A stretch of DNA of 64,000 nucleotides from Catenovulum sp. 2E275 (GTDB taxonomy: Bacteria; Pseudomonadota; Gammaproteobacteria; Enterobacterales; Alteromonadaceae): contig NZ_JAOPFU010000014.1 of assembly GCF_025515275.1 (NCBI RefSeq), positions 1 to 64,000 of the forward strand. The letters are read 5' to 3'. The position numbers and the translations under genes were made by a program. The first letter of the stretch is position 1. The number at the start of each line of letters is the position of its first letter. Positions 8,891-19,627 of this stretch are shown here, in pieces. The notes below the pieces were generated by a model. That model ran no database searches. It saw only the letters and a program-made list of their open reading frames with translations, and had not been told where the DNA came from.

Positions 8891-10034
8891 TTAAGAGTTC
8901 TTCTATTGCTTGTGCAGCCTGTTCACCTGCATTTTGTTTTAATGTTTGATGAATTTCAGTGAATGACTGCTGCATTTGTTCGCTGTGCTTAAGCACGCTT
9001 TCGATTGCGGCTAATAAACTTTGAGGTGTAAGTTGATCCTGTAATAATTCTGGGATCACAGCTTGATCGGCTACCAAGTTAGGTAAAGAAAAGAATTTAA
9101 CTTTCACCATGCGTTTAAAAATAAAATAAGACAAAGCTTTAAATTTATAACAAGCAACCATTGGCCGTTTTATTAAAGCAGCCTCTAATGTTGCAGTGCC
9201 GGATGCAATCATAATTGCTTTGCTGGCCGCCATCACATCACGCGACTGATTATCCACATAAATCAGTTCAACATCTGGCGCAAACTCGGCCATTGCGGCT
9301 TGTAATTCTGCTTTTCGCTTGTCATTGACACAAGCAGTAATAAATTTAAAGTGAGGATATTTTTGGTTAAGCAAAGCACAGGTTTGAGCAAATACAGGAG
9401 ATAACAGCTCAACTTCGCTGCGCCTGCTGCCCGGTAATACCGCGATATATTCTTGTTCTGGATTTAAGCCAAGTGCTTGTTTAGCTGCCAGTTCATCATT
9501 TTGCAGTGGAATTTGATCTGCTAGAGTATGACCAACAAATCGGCACGGTACATCAAACTTATCATAAAAAGCTTTTTCAAATGGCAATAAGGCTAATACT
9601 AAATCTGCCGCCGCTTTTACTTTAAAAACACGTTTTTGTCGCCATGCCCAAATGGACGGACTAACATAATGAACAGTTTTAATACCGGCTTGTTTTAAAT
9701 GCTTTTCAAGGGTTAGGTTAAAATCTGGTGCATCTACACCAATCATTAAATCTGGCGGATTTTGAATCCAGTGGTTTTTAAGTTGTTTACGAATAGATAA
9801 TAAACGAGGTAAGCGGCCTAAAACTTCAACTAAGCCCATCACTGCCAGCTCTTCCATATCAAACAATGTTTGACAGCCTTGAGCTTGCATTAACGGCCCA
9901 GCAACACCTTCAAAAGCAACAGAGATCCCAGCTTGATTCAGTCTTGCAGTCAGCGTTTGTATCAAATTAGCCGCTAAAATGTCACCGGATTTTTCACCGG
10001 CAACAATGGCAATTTTCAACTGTTTTTGAGTCAT
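8880..10034 (-). CDS. lpxB: Lipid-A-disaccharide synthase
   Basis: Joins UDP-2,3-diacylglucosamine and lipid X to make the lipid A disaccharide at the inner face of the cytoplasmic membrane. The 384-residue GT19 protein opens with the [13 protein letters not shown] segment, has [11 protein letters not shown] near residue 127 and the LPGSRRSEV motif near residue 200, all family hallmarks. It lies two bases after lpxA and overlaps rnhB, as part of the conserved lpxD-fabZ-lpxA-lpxB order. Confidence 0.97.
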   Translation of the reverse strand: MTQKQLKIAIVAGEKSGDILAANLIQTLTARLNQAGISVAFEGVAGPLMQAQGCQTLFDMEELAVMGLVEVLGRLPRLLSIRKQLKNHWIQNPPDLMIGVDAPDFNLTLEKHLKQAGIKTVHYVSPSIWAWRQKRVFKVKAAADLVLALLPFEKAFYDKFDVPCRFVGHTLADQIPLQNDELAAKQALGLNPEQEYIAVLPGSRRSEVELLSPVFAQTCALLNQKYPHFKFITACVNDKRKAELQAAMAEFAPDVELIYVDNQSRDVMAASKAIMIASGTATLEAALIKRPMVACYKFKALSYFIFKRMVKVKFFSLPNLVADQAVIPELLQDQLTPQSLLAAIESVLKHSEQMQQSFTEIHQTLKQNAGEQAAQAIEELLNAN

Positions 10035-10036
10035 GA

Positions 10037-10816
10037 TTAACGAATAATGCCGCGTTCTGAGGCTTCGATAAATTCAACTAATAATTGGATGGCCGGTTCT
10101 TTATCTGCAACGGTTTTAAGTTCAGCAGTTGCATCTGCTAACGTTAAGCCATTACGGTAAATGGTTTTATAGGCACGGCGTAGCTCTAAAATCGCCTCTT
10201 TGCTGAACCCACGGCGTTTTAACCCTTCAAAGTTCATCCCGTGTGGTACCGCATTTTGGCCAGCTACCATTAAATAAGGCAGTACATCTTTAACAACCAC
10301 TGACCCTACCCCACAAAACGAATAGCTACCGATTTTACAAAACTGATGCACACCTGTAAAACCGCCTAAAATAGCATAATCACCCACGTGGACATGCCCA
10401 GCCAGTGTTGCGTTGTTGGCTAAAATATTATCATTACCAACTATACAGTCGTGAGCAACATGCACATAAGCCATCAACAAATTATTATTGCCAATTTGAG
10501 TTAAGCTATTATCTTGAATTGTGCCGCGATGAATAGTAACAGATTCACGAATAACGTTATTGTCACCAATCACTAAACGAGTTGGCTCACCAGCATATTT
10601 TTTATCCTGACATTCTTCACCAATAGAAGCAAATTGGAAAATACGGTTGTTTTTTCCAATTTGAGTCGGGCCTTTAATAACCGCATGCGAGCCAATAACA
10701 GTTCCATCTCCAATCTCAACATCGGCACCAATCCATGTCCATGGACCAACTTGTACATTGTTACCTAATTTGGCACTCGGGTCGATTATCGCGCTTGGAT
10801 GGATCATCTGTGTCAC
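10037..10816 (-). CDS. lpxA: UDP-N-acetylglucosamine acyltransferase
   Basis: First step of lipid A synthesis: transfers a hydroxyacyl chain from ACP to UDP-GlcNAc. The 259-residue product is a left-handed beta-helix built of hexapeptide repeats (IGxxxxI-type turns from about residue 15 to 185), with the catalytic histidine at H122 in AHDC and a helical C-terminal domain. Length matches the family. It is spaced two bases from fabZ and two from lpxB, so it is clearly co-transcribed. Confidence 0.97.
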   Translation of the reverse strand: MTQMIHPSAIIDPSAKLGNNVQVGPWTWIGADVEIGDGTVIGSHAVIKGPTQIGKNNRIFQFASIGEECQDKKYAGEPTRLVIGDNNVIRESVTIHRGTIQDNSLTQIGNNNLLMAYVHVAHDCIVGNDNILANNATLAGHVHVGDYAILGGFTGVHQFCKIGSYSFCGVGSVVVKDVLPYLMVAGQNAVPHGMNFEGLKRRGFSKEAILELRRAYKTIYRNGLTLADATAELKTVADKEPAIQLLVEFIEASERGIIR

Positions 10817-10818
10817 CT

Positions 10819-11286
10819 TTACATTACTCGTCTTGCACAGGTAATTTCAGCAGAACAAACAATTTTGTTATCAACTTCGGCATGGCAATCAAATTTCCAA
10901 ATGCCTTTACGCTCTTTTAAAAATTTAGCGTGTAAATGCAACTGGTCACCCGGTGTAACAGGCGTTTTAAAACGAACATTGTCGATACCAGCTAATAAAT
11001 ATAACTCTTCTTTGTCTGAAGATTGAGTTTCAGCAGCCTGCATTGATTTAAACCCTAAAACACCGGTAGCTTGTGCCATCGCTTCAACAATTAACACACC
11101 TGGAAAAATAGGTTTACCAGGAAAATGACCGGTAAAAATAGGCTCATTTACTGTGATATTTTTATAACCATGTAAATAATCAAGCGGCTTATAATCAATC
11201 ACTCTATCAATTAACAAAAATGGATATCTGTGAGGTAATAAAGTGAAAATTTCCTGAATATCGATCGGATTGATTTCGTTGCTCAA
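10819..11286 (-). CDS. fabZ: 3-hydroxyacyl-ACP dehydratase FabZ
   Basis: Dehydrates 3-hydroxyacyl-ACP in fatty acid elongation. It shares the hydroxyacyl-ACP pool with LpxA and LpxD, which explains its place between them. The hot-dog fold is seen with the catalytic histidine H54 in [11 protein letters not shown] and E68 in VEAMAQATG. The start is TTG, supported by AGGAAG seven bases upstream; no closer ATG keeps the conserved N terminus. It has 155 residues. Confidence 0.96.
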   Translation of the reverse strand: MSNEINPIDIQEIFTLLPHRYPFLLIDRVIDYKPLDYLHGYKNITVNEPIFTGHFPGKPIFPGVLIVEAMAQATGVLGFKSMQAAETQSSDKEELYLLAGIDNVRFKTPVTPGDQLHLHAKFLKERKGIWKFDCHAEVDNKIVCSAEITCARRVM

Positions 11287-11362
11287 AGTGATGCTTCCTG
11301 TTTAATCATTGTTCTTTTACGCGCATTATACATAGCTATGCACCATGATGCGACGTTTAAAA

Positions 11363-12394
11363 TTAATCTTGTTGTAATGCTTTTAATTCAGCTTCAAGCT
11401 GCTTTACTTTATCGTACAAGGTATCTATTCGGCGAAGTTTAGCTGTGTTTTTTCGCCATTCTTTATTTTCAACCGCCGGAATACCCGAAGAATAAACCCC
11501 AGCTTGTTTAAAAGAAGATGTGACCATACTGGTACCAGTAAAGTGAACATCATTACCAATTTCGATATGACCATTAACAGAGACATTGCCAGCAAATGTA
11601 CAACGTTGACCCACTTTTGTACTGCCCGCTATTTTTGTGCCTGCCGCTAAAGCTGTGTTTTCACCTAATTCAACATTGTGTGCAATGTGAACCAAGTTAT
11701 CAATTTTAACGCCGGATTTAATCACGGTATTGTGTATTGCGCCTCTGTCGATGGTAACATTCGCACCAATTTCAACATCATCGCCTAAAATAACTGTGCC
11801 TACTTGTGGTATTTTAATCCATTGTCCTTGATCAGGTGCAAAACCAAAACCGTCAGAACCAATTACAGCACCGGCATGAATAATACACTGTTTACCTAGC
11901 ACAACATTGTGATACAAAACGGTATTAGGATAAAGCTTACAGCCGTCGCCTAAAACAACATTTTCCCCGATAAAACAATTTGCGCCAATTTGGCAATTTT
12001 CGCCAATTACAGCACCTTGAGAAACCACTGCAAAAGCGGCAATTTTTGCTGAACTTGCCACTTTTGCACTAGTGTCAATATGCGCTTTTTCGCTCAGTTT
12101 ATCGGCTGTAGCTGGGGTTGGATCTAACAATTGTGCAATTCGTGCATAAGTTAAATACGGATTTTTTGACAAAATATGATTGCCGCTAAACCCTTGTGCA
12201 TCTTCTGCACGTAAAATAACTGCACCAGCTTTAGTTTGCTCTAAAGCATCGCGATAACGACTATTAGTTAAAAAGGTAATTTGCTGTTCGGTAGCATCAT
12301 CAATACTACCAACAGCTTTAATTATCTGGTCGCCATCTCCAACAAAGTCAGCCTCAACCTGCTGAGCTAACTCAGAGAGTTTAAACGCAGCCAT
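11363..12394 (-). CDS. lpxD: UDP-3-O-acylglucosamine N-acyltransferase
   Basis: Third step of lipid A synthesis, adding the N-linked hydroxyacyl chain. The 343-residue product has the LpxD N-terminal uridine-binding domain (residues 1-100), a hexapeptide-repeat beta-helix (about 105-310) with the catalytic HIAHN segment, and a C-terminal helix rich in lysine, leucine and glutamate. It lies two bases from the skp-like gene. Confidence 0.97.
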   Translation of the reverse strand: MAAFKLSELAQQVEADFVGDGDQIIKAVGSIDDATEQQITFLTNSRYRDALEQTKAGAVILRAEDAQGFSGNHILSKNPYLTYARIAQLLDPTPATADKLSEKAHIDTSAKVASSAKIAAFAVVSQGAVIGENCQIGANCFIGENVVLGDGCKLYPNTVLYHNVVLGKQCIIHAGAVIGSDGFGFAPDQGQWIKIPQVGTVILGDDVEIGANVTIDRGAIHNTVIKSGVKIDNLVHIAHNVELGENTALAAGTKIAGSTKVGQRCTFAGNVSVNGHIEIGNDVHFTGTSMVTSSFKQAGVYSSGIPAVENKEWRKNTAKLRRIDTLYDKVKQLEAELKALQQD

Positions 12395-12396
12395 TG

Positions 12397-12912
12397 TTAT
12401 TTCATCTTACTAACTGTTTCAATGACTTTTTGTGAAAGGTTGTCAGCTTCGTTATTTAAATAAACCACAGCTGTACTTTGCAAAATAATGTCATATTTTT
12501 CAGCTTTACCAATTTTATCAACTGAGTCTTTGATCATACCTAATAAACGGTTTTGCTCTTCTGCTTTACGGCGACGCAATTCAGTTTCTAATGGCTTAGC
12601 TTTTTCTTGATACTCAGCACTTAATGCACGTAACTTGCCTTCAAGTTCTTTTTTCTCTTTGTCACCCATAGTGGTGCTTTCGCGCTGCTGTTTATCAATA
12701 TAGTATTTAATATCTGTTTGTAAGCGTTGTACTTCTTCTATTCTGTCTTTAAATTCAGCATTAATACTACTTTCAATTGCTGCAGCTTGAGGTAATTGCT
12801 GAAATACAGCCTGTACATCAATTACCCCAATTTTTTCTGCTTGTGCTTGTAGTGAAAATGCCCCGGTTGCCAGTGCTAATAATAGTGCAGCGGCCTTTTT
12901 ATAAGTTCTCAT
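12397..12912 (-). CDS. skp: Periplasmic chaperone OmpH/Skp
   Basis: Holdase that carries unfolded outer-membrane proteins across the periplasm to the BAM complex. The 171-residue precursor has a signal peptide cleaved after AQA (about residue 25), then a long charged coiled-coil (about 45-125) that forms the tentacles, as in the OmpH family. It is directly after bamA (17 bases) and before lpxD, the conserved context. Sequence identity to E. coli Skp looks low, but size and layout fit. Confidence 0.94.
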   Translation of the reverse strand: MRTYKKAAALLLALATGAFSLQAQAEKIGVIDVQAVFQQLPQAAAIESSINAEFKDRIEEVQRLQTDIKYYIDKQQRESTTMGDKEKKELEGKLRALSAEYQEKAKPLETELRRRKAEEQNRLLGMIKDSVDKIGKAEKYDIILQSTAVVYLNNEADNLSQKVIETVSKMK

Positions 12913-12929
12913 TTATTACTCCTAAAATA

Positions 12930-15431
12930 TTAAAAGGTTTGGCCTATGTTAAAACTGAAGAATTTTGTATCGTCGTCGTCAAACCGTTTTAATGGTCTTG
13001 AAAAACTAAATACAATCGGCCCCATAGGTGATATCCATTGTACAGACATACCGGCAGAAGCGCGATAGCGAGTTGGATCTGAATAATCATCCAGCTTATT
13101 TAACTCTGTTAGAGAAAGATTGCCGTATCTTTCATAATCAAACTCTGTATCCCACACGTTACCAATATCCATAAAGACACTAGGTCGGATTGAAGTTGAT
13201 TCTTCTTCGGTGAACGGGATTGGGAAAATCAATTCAAGGGTTGCCAGTGCTTGTGCATTACCACCGTTTGAAATCGCAGCACTGCCACCACGGGTGTATT
13301 TGGTGATGGTATCGAACTCTGGCCCTAACAAGACTTCACCGGTTTCACCAGATGCATCCGGTACACCAATTCCTGTTGTTGATTGGCGATAAAATAGTTT
13401 TGGACCAACGACGTTGTTTTCAAAACCACGCATAGTTGACGAACCACCAGCACGGAATAATTCCCAGATTGGTAAAATATAATCATTACCGTCAAACGAG
13501 CCATAACCGTTTGCATAACCAAACGATGCTTTGGTCATAAATACCCAGCGGTGGTCACGAGATAACGGGAAATAATGTCTGTCTTCTGCAGTGAATTTAT
13601 AAAATTGTGCATCAGAGCCAGGAATGGCTACTTTCATACCAACATTTTGGCTAGAGCCCGCGGTTGGAAATAAACCACGGTTTAAAGTTGAACGCATCCA
13701 GTTAACGCTCAGCTCATAGTTATCAAAAATTAACTGATTTTGTTTATCTTCCGGATCAGAGTAGACAGTATAAAAGTCGCGCATTTGCTCAGAAGGCTGA
13801 GAAAAGTTTGACATTTCGTTATGTAAATAACCCACGCCATAACTAATTCGGCTAGTTTCATTAAGCGGGTAACCTAAAGTTAAACGGGTTGAGATTCGGC
13901 TTAACTCATAATCTTCTGAGTTAGAGTAGCTGTTACCATAGTTAATTTCGCTATAGCCAATTGAGCCACCTAAACTTACGCCATCTACAGTAAAATACGG
14001 ATCAGTAAAACTTAAACTAACTTGTTTTGAATAACTATAAGTATTAACACTAATACCCACGCTATTACCTGTCCCTAAAAAGTTTTCCTGTTGAACACCA
14101 AGCTGTAAACTTAAACCAGTTAAGTCACCATAACCGACACCGGCGGTAAATGAACCGGATGGTCTTTCTGTGACATTAAAGACAACATCAACCTGATCCG
14201 GCTCATTTGCAAGCTGGATAGTTTCAAATTCGACTTTTTCGACATAAGGTAAACGGGCGATACGTGCTTTTGACGCTTCTAACATCCGGTTAGATAACCA
14301 ACTCCCTTCAAACTGACGAAGCTCACGGCGTAATACTTCATCGTCAGTCACCGAGTTACCAACAAAGTTAATTCTGCGCACATTAATGCGTTTACCTGGC
14401 GTAACCGACATAGTTAATGAAACTTCTTTAGTTTCATCATTAATATCCGGAATCGTTTTTACCTCAGGGTAAGCATAACCAAACGCACCTAAATAATTGG
14501 TGATGGTTTCTTCACTGTAAGTAACGGCTGCCGCACTATAAAAATCACCACTTTTAAGCGGAACAATGGCTTCAATGGCTTTATCTAAACCAACTAAATC
14601 ACCAATAAAGCTCACATCTTTAAGTTTATATTTTTCACCTTCTTTTACATTCAGCGTGACATAAACCTGTTCTTTATTTGGTGTTAGAGCAACCTGACTC
14701 GAATCGACACTAAAGCGAATATAACCTTGGTCTTTATAAAAACTTTCTAACTTTTCAATATCACCAGAAAAGGTTTGTTTTTGGTATCTGTCGTTAGATA
14801 AAAACTGCCACCAAGGTAAATCGTATTTAGATTCAAACAAACTTAATAATTTTTCATCGGTGTAAAGTTCATTACCAACAATATTAATTTGTTTAACTTT
14901 AGCGGCTTTACCTTCAACAAATTCAAAAGTTAATTTAATTCGGTTACGCGGTAAATGACTAATTTTTGCAGTAACTGACGCGTTATATTTACCAATACTC
15001 TGGTAAAAATCTTCCAAGCCTTTTTCTAACTGAGTTAATGTCGTTTTATCTAATGGCTCACCAACCCGAATATTTTGATCATCCAAGTTAGTTTGTAATT
15101 GTTCTTCTTTTACGTCTTTGTTGCCATCAAACTCAATTTCAGCAATGGTTGGGCGCTCAGATACTTTGATAATTAAAGCATTACCATCACGATAAGCTTC
15201 AATATTGTCAAAATGGCCTGAAGAATACAGCGACTTAATGGTTTGGGTTAAACGAAAGTCATTTAAATTATCTCCCACCTGTACCGGGATATAAGTTAAT
15301 GATGCCCCCAAAGCAACACGTTGTAAGCCATTAACCTGAATGTCTTCAATGATAAAATCTTCAATTGCAGATGCTTGACCTGAAAACCCTAAGGCAATTG
15401 CCGATGCTAATACTGATCTTTTTATTGTCAT
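12930..15431 (-). CDS. bamA: Outer membrane protein assembly factor BamA
   Basis: Central pore-forming subunit of the BAM complex that inserts beta-barrel proteins. The 833-residue precursor has a signal peptide cleaved after residue 22 (ASA), five POTRA domains (about residues 24-425), and a 16-strand barrel with the conserved RGF motif (STMRGFENN) in the lid loop and a C-terminal phenylalanine. Acidic loop insertions make it slightly longer than E. coli BamA. It lies between rseP and skp. Confidence 0.98.
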   Translation of the reverse strand: MTIKRSVLASAIALGFSGQASAIEDFIIEDIQVNGLQRVALGASLTYIPVQVGDNLNDFRLTQTIKSLYSSGHFDNIEAYRDGNALIIKVSERPTIAEIEFDGNKDVKEEQLQTNLDDQNIRVGEPLDKTTLTQLEKGLEDFYQSIGKYNASVTAKISHLPRNRIKLTFEFVEGKAAKVKQINIVGNELYTDEKLLSLFESKYDLPWWQFLSNDRYQKQTFSGDIEKLESFYKDQGYIRFSVDSSQVALTPNKEQVYVTLNVKEGEKYKLKDVSFIGDLVGLDKAIEAIVPLKSGDFYSAAAVTYSEETITNYLGAFGYAYPEVKTIPDINDETKEVSLTMSVTPGKRINVRRINFVGNSVTDDEVLRRELRQFEGSWLSNRMLEASKARIARLPYVEKVEFETIQLANEPDQVDVVFNVTERPSGSFTAGVGYGDLTGLSLQLGVQQENFLGTGNSVGISVNTYSYSKQVSLSFTDPYFTVDGVSLGGSIGYSEINYGNSYSNSEDYELSRISTRLTLGYPLNETSRISYGVGYLHNEMSNFSQPSEQMRDFYTVYSDPEDKQNQLIFDNYELSVNWMRSTLNRGLFPTAGSSQNVGMKVAIPGSDAQFYKFTAEDRHYFPLSRDHRWVFMTKASFGYANGYGSFDGNDYILPIWELFRAGGSSTMRGFENNVVGPKLFYRQSTTGIGVPDASGETGEVLLGPEFDTITKYTRGGSAAISNGGNAQALATLELIFPIPFTEEESTSIRPSVFMDIGNVWDTEFDYERYGNLSLTELNKLDDYSDPTRYRASAGMSVQWISPMGPIVFSFSRPLKRFDDDDTKFFSFNIGQTF

Positions 15432-15453
15432 TCGAAACTCAAACTTCTTTATC

Positions 15454-16800
15454 TTACCAACGAGATAAATCGTTAACTATGGCAATGCTCATCAAACTAA
15501 AAATGATGATTACCCCAATTCTAAATCCAACTTCTTGTACCTTTTCCGGTACAGCTCGGCCTGTTACAAACTCTATAAGGTAATAAACTAAATGCCCGCC
15601 ATCAAGTACCGGGAGTGGTAAAAGGTTAATAATTCCCAAATTAACACTAATTAGCGCCAAAAAGCTTAAAAAGTATGCAATTCCAAGTCCGGCTGATTGC
15701 CCGGCACCCTGCGCAATCGAAATTGGACCACTCAGTGATTTGTACGAAACATCACCTGTAATTAGTTTTCCTACCATGGAAAAGCTTAATTCGATCAAAC
15801 GCCAGGTTTGAATACTCGCCTGAGTTAATCCTTCAACTAACCCATACCTTAACTCAAATCTGTGTGACTGAGGCCAGCTTTCCAATTTAGGCGCAACACC
15901 TAAATAACCATAGGTTTGCGAGCCTTGTTCTCTGACGCCTAACTTAACTGAAAGTTCCAGTTGCTGATTATCTCTTTCAATCAACAAAGCTAACTCTTGA
16001 TTCGCATGCTGGCGAATCCACTGCGACATGGTAATCCAGTCATAATCTTGTCCGGCAAACTGCAAAATAATATCACCTTGTTGCAGATTTGCTAAACTTG
16101 CCGGTGAATTTTCTTCAACTTTTGCTATTTCAGCTAAAATTTTGGGGCGATATATCATAATCCCCAAAGCTTCAATTAAATCCCCCTCACTTGGATCAAC
16201 TTGCCAGCTTGCTAAATTAACTTGTTTTTCAAGCTGATAGCTTTGTGATTTAGGTTGAATAGTTAAAGTGAGATGATCATCACCTAAAGCATCCATTAAT
16301 TCAATATTAACAGCTTGCCAAGTTTGAGTTCGCTGCTGATTAACAGCGATAATCTCATCACCTGCCTCAATATTTGCTGTTGCGACTGGTGAATCTGTAA
16401 TAACAGAGCCAACCACAGGTTTAACCTCTGGCGTGCCAATTAATAACATTGCCCATAAAGCGAATACAGCAAACAATAAATTAAATAAAGGTCCGGCGGC
16501 AACCACTGCGATTCGCTGGCTAACAGGCTTGTGATCAAAAGCAACGGATTTATCTGACTCTGAAACCTCATCCATGCGGCTGTCTAACATCCGAACATAA
16601 CCGCCTAAAGGAATCGCGGCAATGCTGAACTCGGTATTATGTTTATTGCGCCAGCTATATAAACTTTTACCAAAACCAATTGAAAATTTAAGCACTTTCA
16701 CTTTACACCAGCGCGCAACAATATAATGACCATATTCATGTATTGTCACTAAAATGCCAATGGCAACAATAAAAGCGATTAAATTCCAGATTGCACTCAT
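15454..16800 (-). CDS. rseP: Site-2 protease RseP
   Basis: Inner-membrane zinc metalloprotease that cuts anti-sigma factor RseA during the sigma-E envelope stress response. The active site HEYGH is at residues 21-25 in the first membrane helix, and the third zinc ligand lies in the C-terminal NLLPLPVLDGGH segment. Two PDZ domains lie between (about 115-305). 448 residues match the family. Its ATG overlaps the dxr stop (ATGA). Confidence 0.97.
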   Translation of the reverse strand: MSAIWNLIAFIVAIGILVTIHEYGHYIVARWCKVKVLKFSIGFGKSLYSWRNKHNTEFSIAAIPLGGYVRMLDSRMDEVSESDKSVAFDHKPVSQRIAVVAAGPLFNLLFAVFALWAMLLIGTPEVKPVVGSVITDSPVATANIEAGDEIIAVNQQRTQTWQAVNIELMDALGDDHLTLTIQPKSQSYQLEKQVNLASWQVDPSEGDLIEALGIMIYRPKILAEIAKVEENSPASLANLQQGDIILQFAGQDYDWITMSQWIRQHANQELALLIERDNQQLELSVKLGVREQGSQTYGYLGVAPKLESWPQSHRFELRYGLVEGLTQASIQTWRLIELSFSMVGKLITGDVSYKSLSGPISIAQGAGQSAGLGIAYFLSFLALISVNLGIINLLPLPVLDGGHLVYYLIEFVTGRAVPEKVQEVGFRIGVIIIFSLMSIAIVNDLSRW

Positions 16801-17984
16801 CGAGCAACTCCGGCGGTTGCAACGGCGCGAGCTTCTTGATCAATGGCAAAAATACTGGCTAAATCAGTTGCTTTGTTCGGCTGGAGCTTTTCCATCACAG
16901 TCTGGTTCAGCTCTGCAATTTGAGTAAATTTAATTTGGTTATTTAAAAATGCTTCAACATGAATCTCATTAGCTGCATTTAATACTGTAGTCATTTCTTG
17001 CCCTGCTTTAAACGCAATTTGAGCTAATTTTAAATTGGGGAAACGATTAAAGTCCGGCGCTTGAAATTCAAACTGCCCTGCTTTAACAAAATCAAAATGT
17101 TCACTGCCAGAATAAATACGCTCAGGGAAACCTAAACAATGTGCAATTGGCGTTTTCATATCCGGCGCGCCAAGCTGTGCCATAATTGAGCCGTCGATAT
17201 AACGTACCATTGAATGAATAACGGATTGTGGGTGAATTAATACCTCAATAAAATCAGGCTCAACACCAAATAACCAGCAAGCCTCAATTAATTCCAAGCC
17301 TTTATTCATCATGGTTGCAGAATCAACCGATATTTTCTGTCCCATTGACCAGTTTGGATGCTTACATGCTTGCGCAGGTGTTTTGGTTGCTAACTCGGTC
17401 AGTGGAGTATTTAAAAACGGGCCGCCAGAGCCAGTTAAAATAATGGAGTGAACCCCAAAATCGGTGATTTGCTGCTGAAGATAATCGGTTTGATAATCAA
17501 GCGGTAAACTTTGAAAAATAGCGTTGTGTTCACTGTCTACCGGTAATAACTTGGCATTATTTTGTTTAACCTGATCAATAAATATCTGGCCAGACATAAC
17601 CAAAGCTTCTTTATTGGCTAATAAAATAGTTTTACCGGCACGCGCTGCTGCCAAAGTAGACGATAGTCCTGCGCCTCCCACAATAGCTGCCACAACGACA
17701 TCAATCTCAGCCACAGCAACCAGTTGATCTAATTCACTTGCGCCAACTAAAACCTGAGTCACTGAATTTGCCAAAGTTAACATTTGAGTCAGTTCGCTCG
17801 CGGCTTGAGGCTCGATTAATACAACATAAGTTGGTTTAAATTCTAAACATTGCTGAAAAATAATCTCAACTTTAGAGTAAGCTGCTAGCGCAAAAACAGA
17901 AAAGTTGTCAGGGTTTTGTCTGACAACTTCTAATGTACTTTGACCAATTGAACCGGTTGAACCTAAAACTGCTAATTTTTTCAT
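16797..17984 (-). CDS. dxr: 1-deoxy-D-xylulose 5-phosphate reductoisomerase
   Basis: Second enzyme of the MEP isoprenoid pathway, converting DXP to MEP with NADPH. The Rossmann motif GSTGSIG is at residues 8-14. The metal-binding PVDSEHNAIFQ and the catalytic-loop SVDSATMMNKGLELIEA are present. 395 residues match the family. It sits one base from cdsA and overlaps rseP by four. The isoprenoid product feeds UppS, encoded two genes upstream. Confidence 0.97.
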   Translation of the reverse strand: MKKLAVLGSTGSIGQSTLEVVRQNPDNFSVFALAAYSKVEIIFQQCLEFKPTYVVLIEPQAASELTQMLTLANSVTQVLVGASELDQLVAVAEIDVVVAAIVGGAGLSSTLAAARAGKTILLANKEALVMSGQIFIDQVKQNNAKLLPVDSEHNAIFQSLPLDYQTDYLQQQITDFGVHSIILTGSGGPFLNTPLTELATKTPAQACKHPNWSMGQKISVDSATMMNKGLELIEACWLFGVEPDFIEVLIHPQSVIHSMVRYIDGSIMAQLGAPDMKTPIAHCLGFPERIYSGSEHFDFVKAGQFEFQAPDFNRFPNLKLAQIAFKAGQEMTTVLNAANEIHVEAFLNNQIKFTQIAELNQTVMEKLQPNKATDLASIFAIDQEARAVATAGVAR

Positions 17985-18884
17985 TTAAACCAAATAAAAA
18001 TAAAGGCAAGCAAATACAGGTAATGCTGCGGTTAAACTATCAATACGATCTAAAACACCACCATGTCCCGGTAAAATCGTACCACTATCCTTAATCCCTG
18101 CCTGACGTTTTAGCATGCTTTCTAATAAATCACCTAACACAGAGCTAAATACAACAGCCAAAGAAATTAAAACCACTTCTAACCCGTTATGACCAACAAA
18201 CAAGGGGGTTTGTAATGCTAAAAAAATCAAAGTGGTACTGGCAACTACTCCGCCAGCAAAACCTTCGAGCGTTTTACCCGGGCTGACATTTGGCATAAGT
18301 TTACGTTTCCCAAATGCTTTACCAGCAAAATAAGCCCCAATATCAGCCGCCCATACTAAAGCAAATACATACAATAATAACCAAGCGCCGTTTTGCACAT
18401 CCAGTTCATATTGATTGGCTCGAATGATATTAATGGCAAGCCAAGCCGGTAATAAGGTAAATAAGCCGAATAAACCTTTAATCCAACGCAATCCACGCCA
18501 GTAACGAGACGATTTTGGATAGGTAACCACTAACAATAATGCCAGCGCCCACCATGCCAGTGAAATCCACAAAGCGGTTTCCACCTGCGGCTGGTATAAA
18601 TTAATCTGGCCATAATCAATCAACCCAGACAATTTGGCAAAACCAAACATAGAGCCAACTAAAGCCCCCATTAATACAACTCGGCGGCGCTTATTGCAAA
18701 AGCCAATAAAAGGCCCCCATTCCCAAGCACCAATGCTCATCACAATCGCAGTAAAAATAGCAAAAGGAATTAATGGCAACTCAAAAATCGCAATTAACGC
18801 CAGAGGTAATAAAATCAAAGCGGTTAATATGCGTTTTTTTAACGTGCTTGATTTTGATATTTGATTAGTTTTTAGCGTTTTCAA
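17985..18884 (-). CDS. cdsA: Phosphatidate cytidylyltransferase
   Basis: Makes CDP-diacylglycerol, the branch-point phospholipid precursor, in the inner membrane. The 299-residue protein has about eight hydrophobic helices and ends with the CdsA signature GDLLESMLKRQAGIKDSG, followed by LPGHGGVLDRIDS. The start is TTG at 18884, with GGGG six bases upstream, overlapping uppS by 20 bases. Confidence 0.95.
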   Translation of the reverse strand: MKTLKTNQISKSSTLKKRILTALILLPLALIAIFELPLIPFAIFTAIVMSIGAWEWGPFIGFCNKRRRVVLMGALVGSMFGFAKLSGLIDYGQINLYQPQVETALWISLAWWALALLLVVTYPKSSRYWRGLRWIKGLFGLFTLLPAWLAINIIRANQYELDVQNGAWLLLYVFALVWAADIGAYFAGKAFGKRKLMPNVSPGKTLEGFAGGVVASTTLIFLALQTPLFVGHNGLEVVLISLAVVFSSVLGDLLESMLKRQAGIKDSGTILPGHGGVLDRIDSLTAALPVFACLYFYLV

Positions 18885-19614
18885 CCTGATCCCCTGTCAG
18901 TCCAAATCGACGCTGCCGATTTACAAAACACAAAAGTGCTTTGGCAAAATTTTCTTCTCTGAAGTTAGGCCATAAATCATCAGTAAAATAAAACTCAGCG
19001 TAAGCTGCTTGCCACAGTAAAAAGTTACTGATCCGCTGCTCACCGCCAGTTCGGATGATTAAGTCCAATGATGCAAACTCAGACAAAGATAAATGTTCTT
19101 CAATCTGAGCTTCTGTGATTTGATTATTTTGATGGTTCGCCAACGATTGATTAACCGCCTGCACTATATCCCATTTGCCGCCATAATTGGCTGCTACCGC
19201 TAAAACTAAACCATCGTTTTGTTCAGTTAATAACTCTGCATCCTGTATTTTTTTTTGTAATCTGGCACTAAACCGGCTTAAATCCCCAATCACTTTTAAA
19301 CGGACATTATTTTTATTTAAGCGTTTAACTTCTTTACTTAATACCAGCATAAAAAGTTCCATTAAAACAGAGACTTCCTGCTCTGGTCTTTTCCAGTTTT
19401 CACTGCTAAATGCAAATAAAGTTAACACTTGCAGACCATGCTGCTGAGCAAATCGAACGGCTGCACGTACCGATTCAACTCCGGCTTTATGACCAAATGT
19501 GCGGGGTTTATTTTGTTGTTTTGCCCAACGACCATTACCGTCCATGATAATACCAACATGGCGCGGAAACGTTTCCGGGCTAATTTTTTGTAGTTGTTCT
19601 AAAGCTGTTGTCAT
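18865..19614 (-). CDS. uppS: Undecaprenyl diphosphate synthase
   Basis: Cis-prenyltransferase making the C55 carrier lipid for peptidoglycan and O-antigen. The P-loop-like MDGNGRWA carries the catalytic D25, and the C-terminal IIRTGGEQRISNFLLWQAAY motif binds isopentenyl diphosphate. 249 residues match the family. It overlaps cdsA and follows frr after a small hairpin. Confidence 0.97.
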   Translation of the reverse strand: MTTALEQLQKISPETFPRHVGIIMDGNGRWAKQQNKPRTFGHKAGVESVRAAVRFAQQHGLQVLTLFAFSSENWKRPEQEVSVLMELFMLVLSKEVKRLNKNNVRLKVIGDLSRFSARLQKKIQDAELLTEQNDGLVLAVAANYGGKWDIVQAVNQSLANHQNNQITEAQIEEHLSLSEFASLDLIIRTGGEQRISNFLLWQAAYAEFYFTDDLWPNFREENFAKALLCFVNRQRRFGLTGDQVENAKN

Positions 19615-19627
19615 GAAGATGAGTATT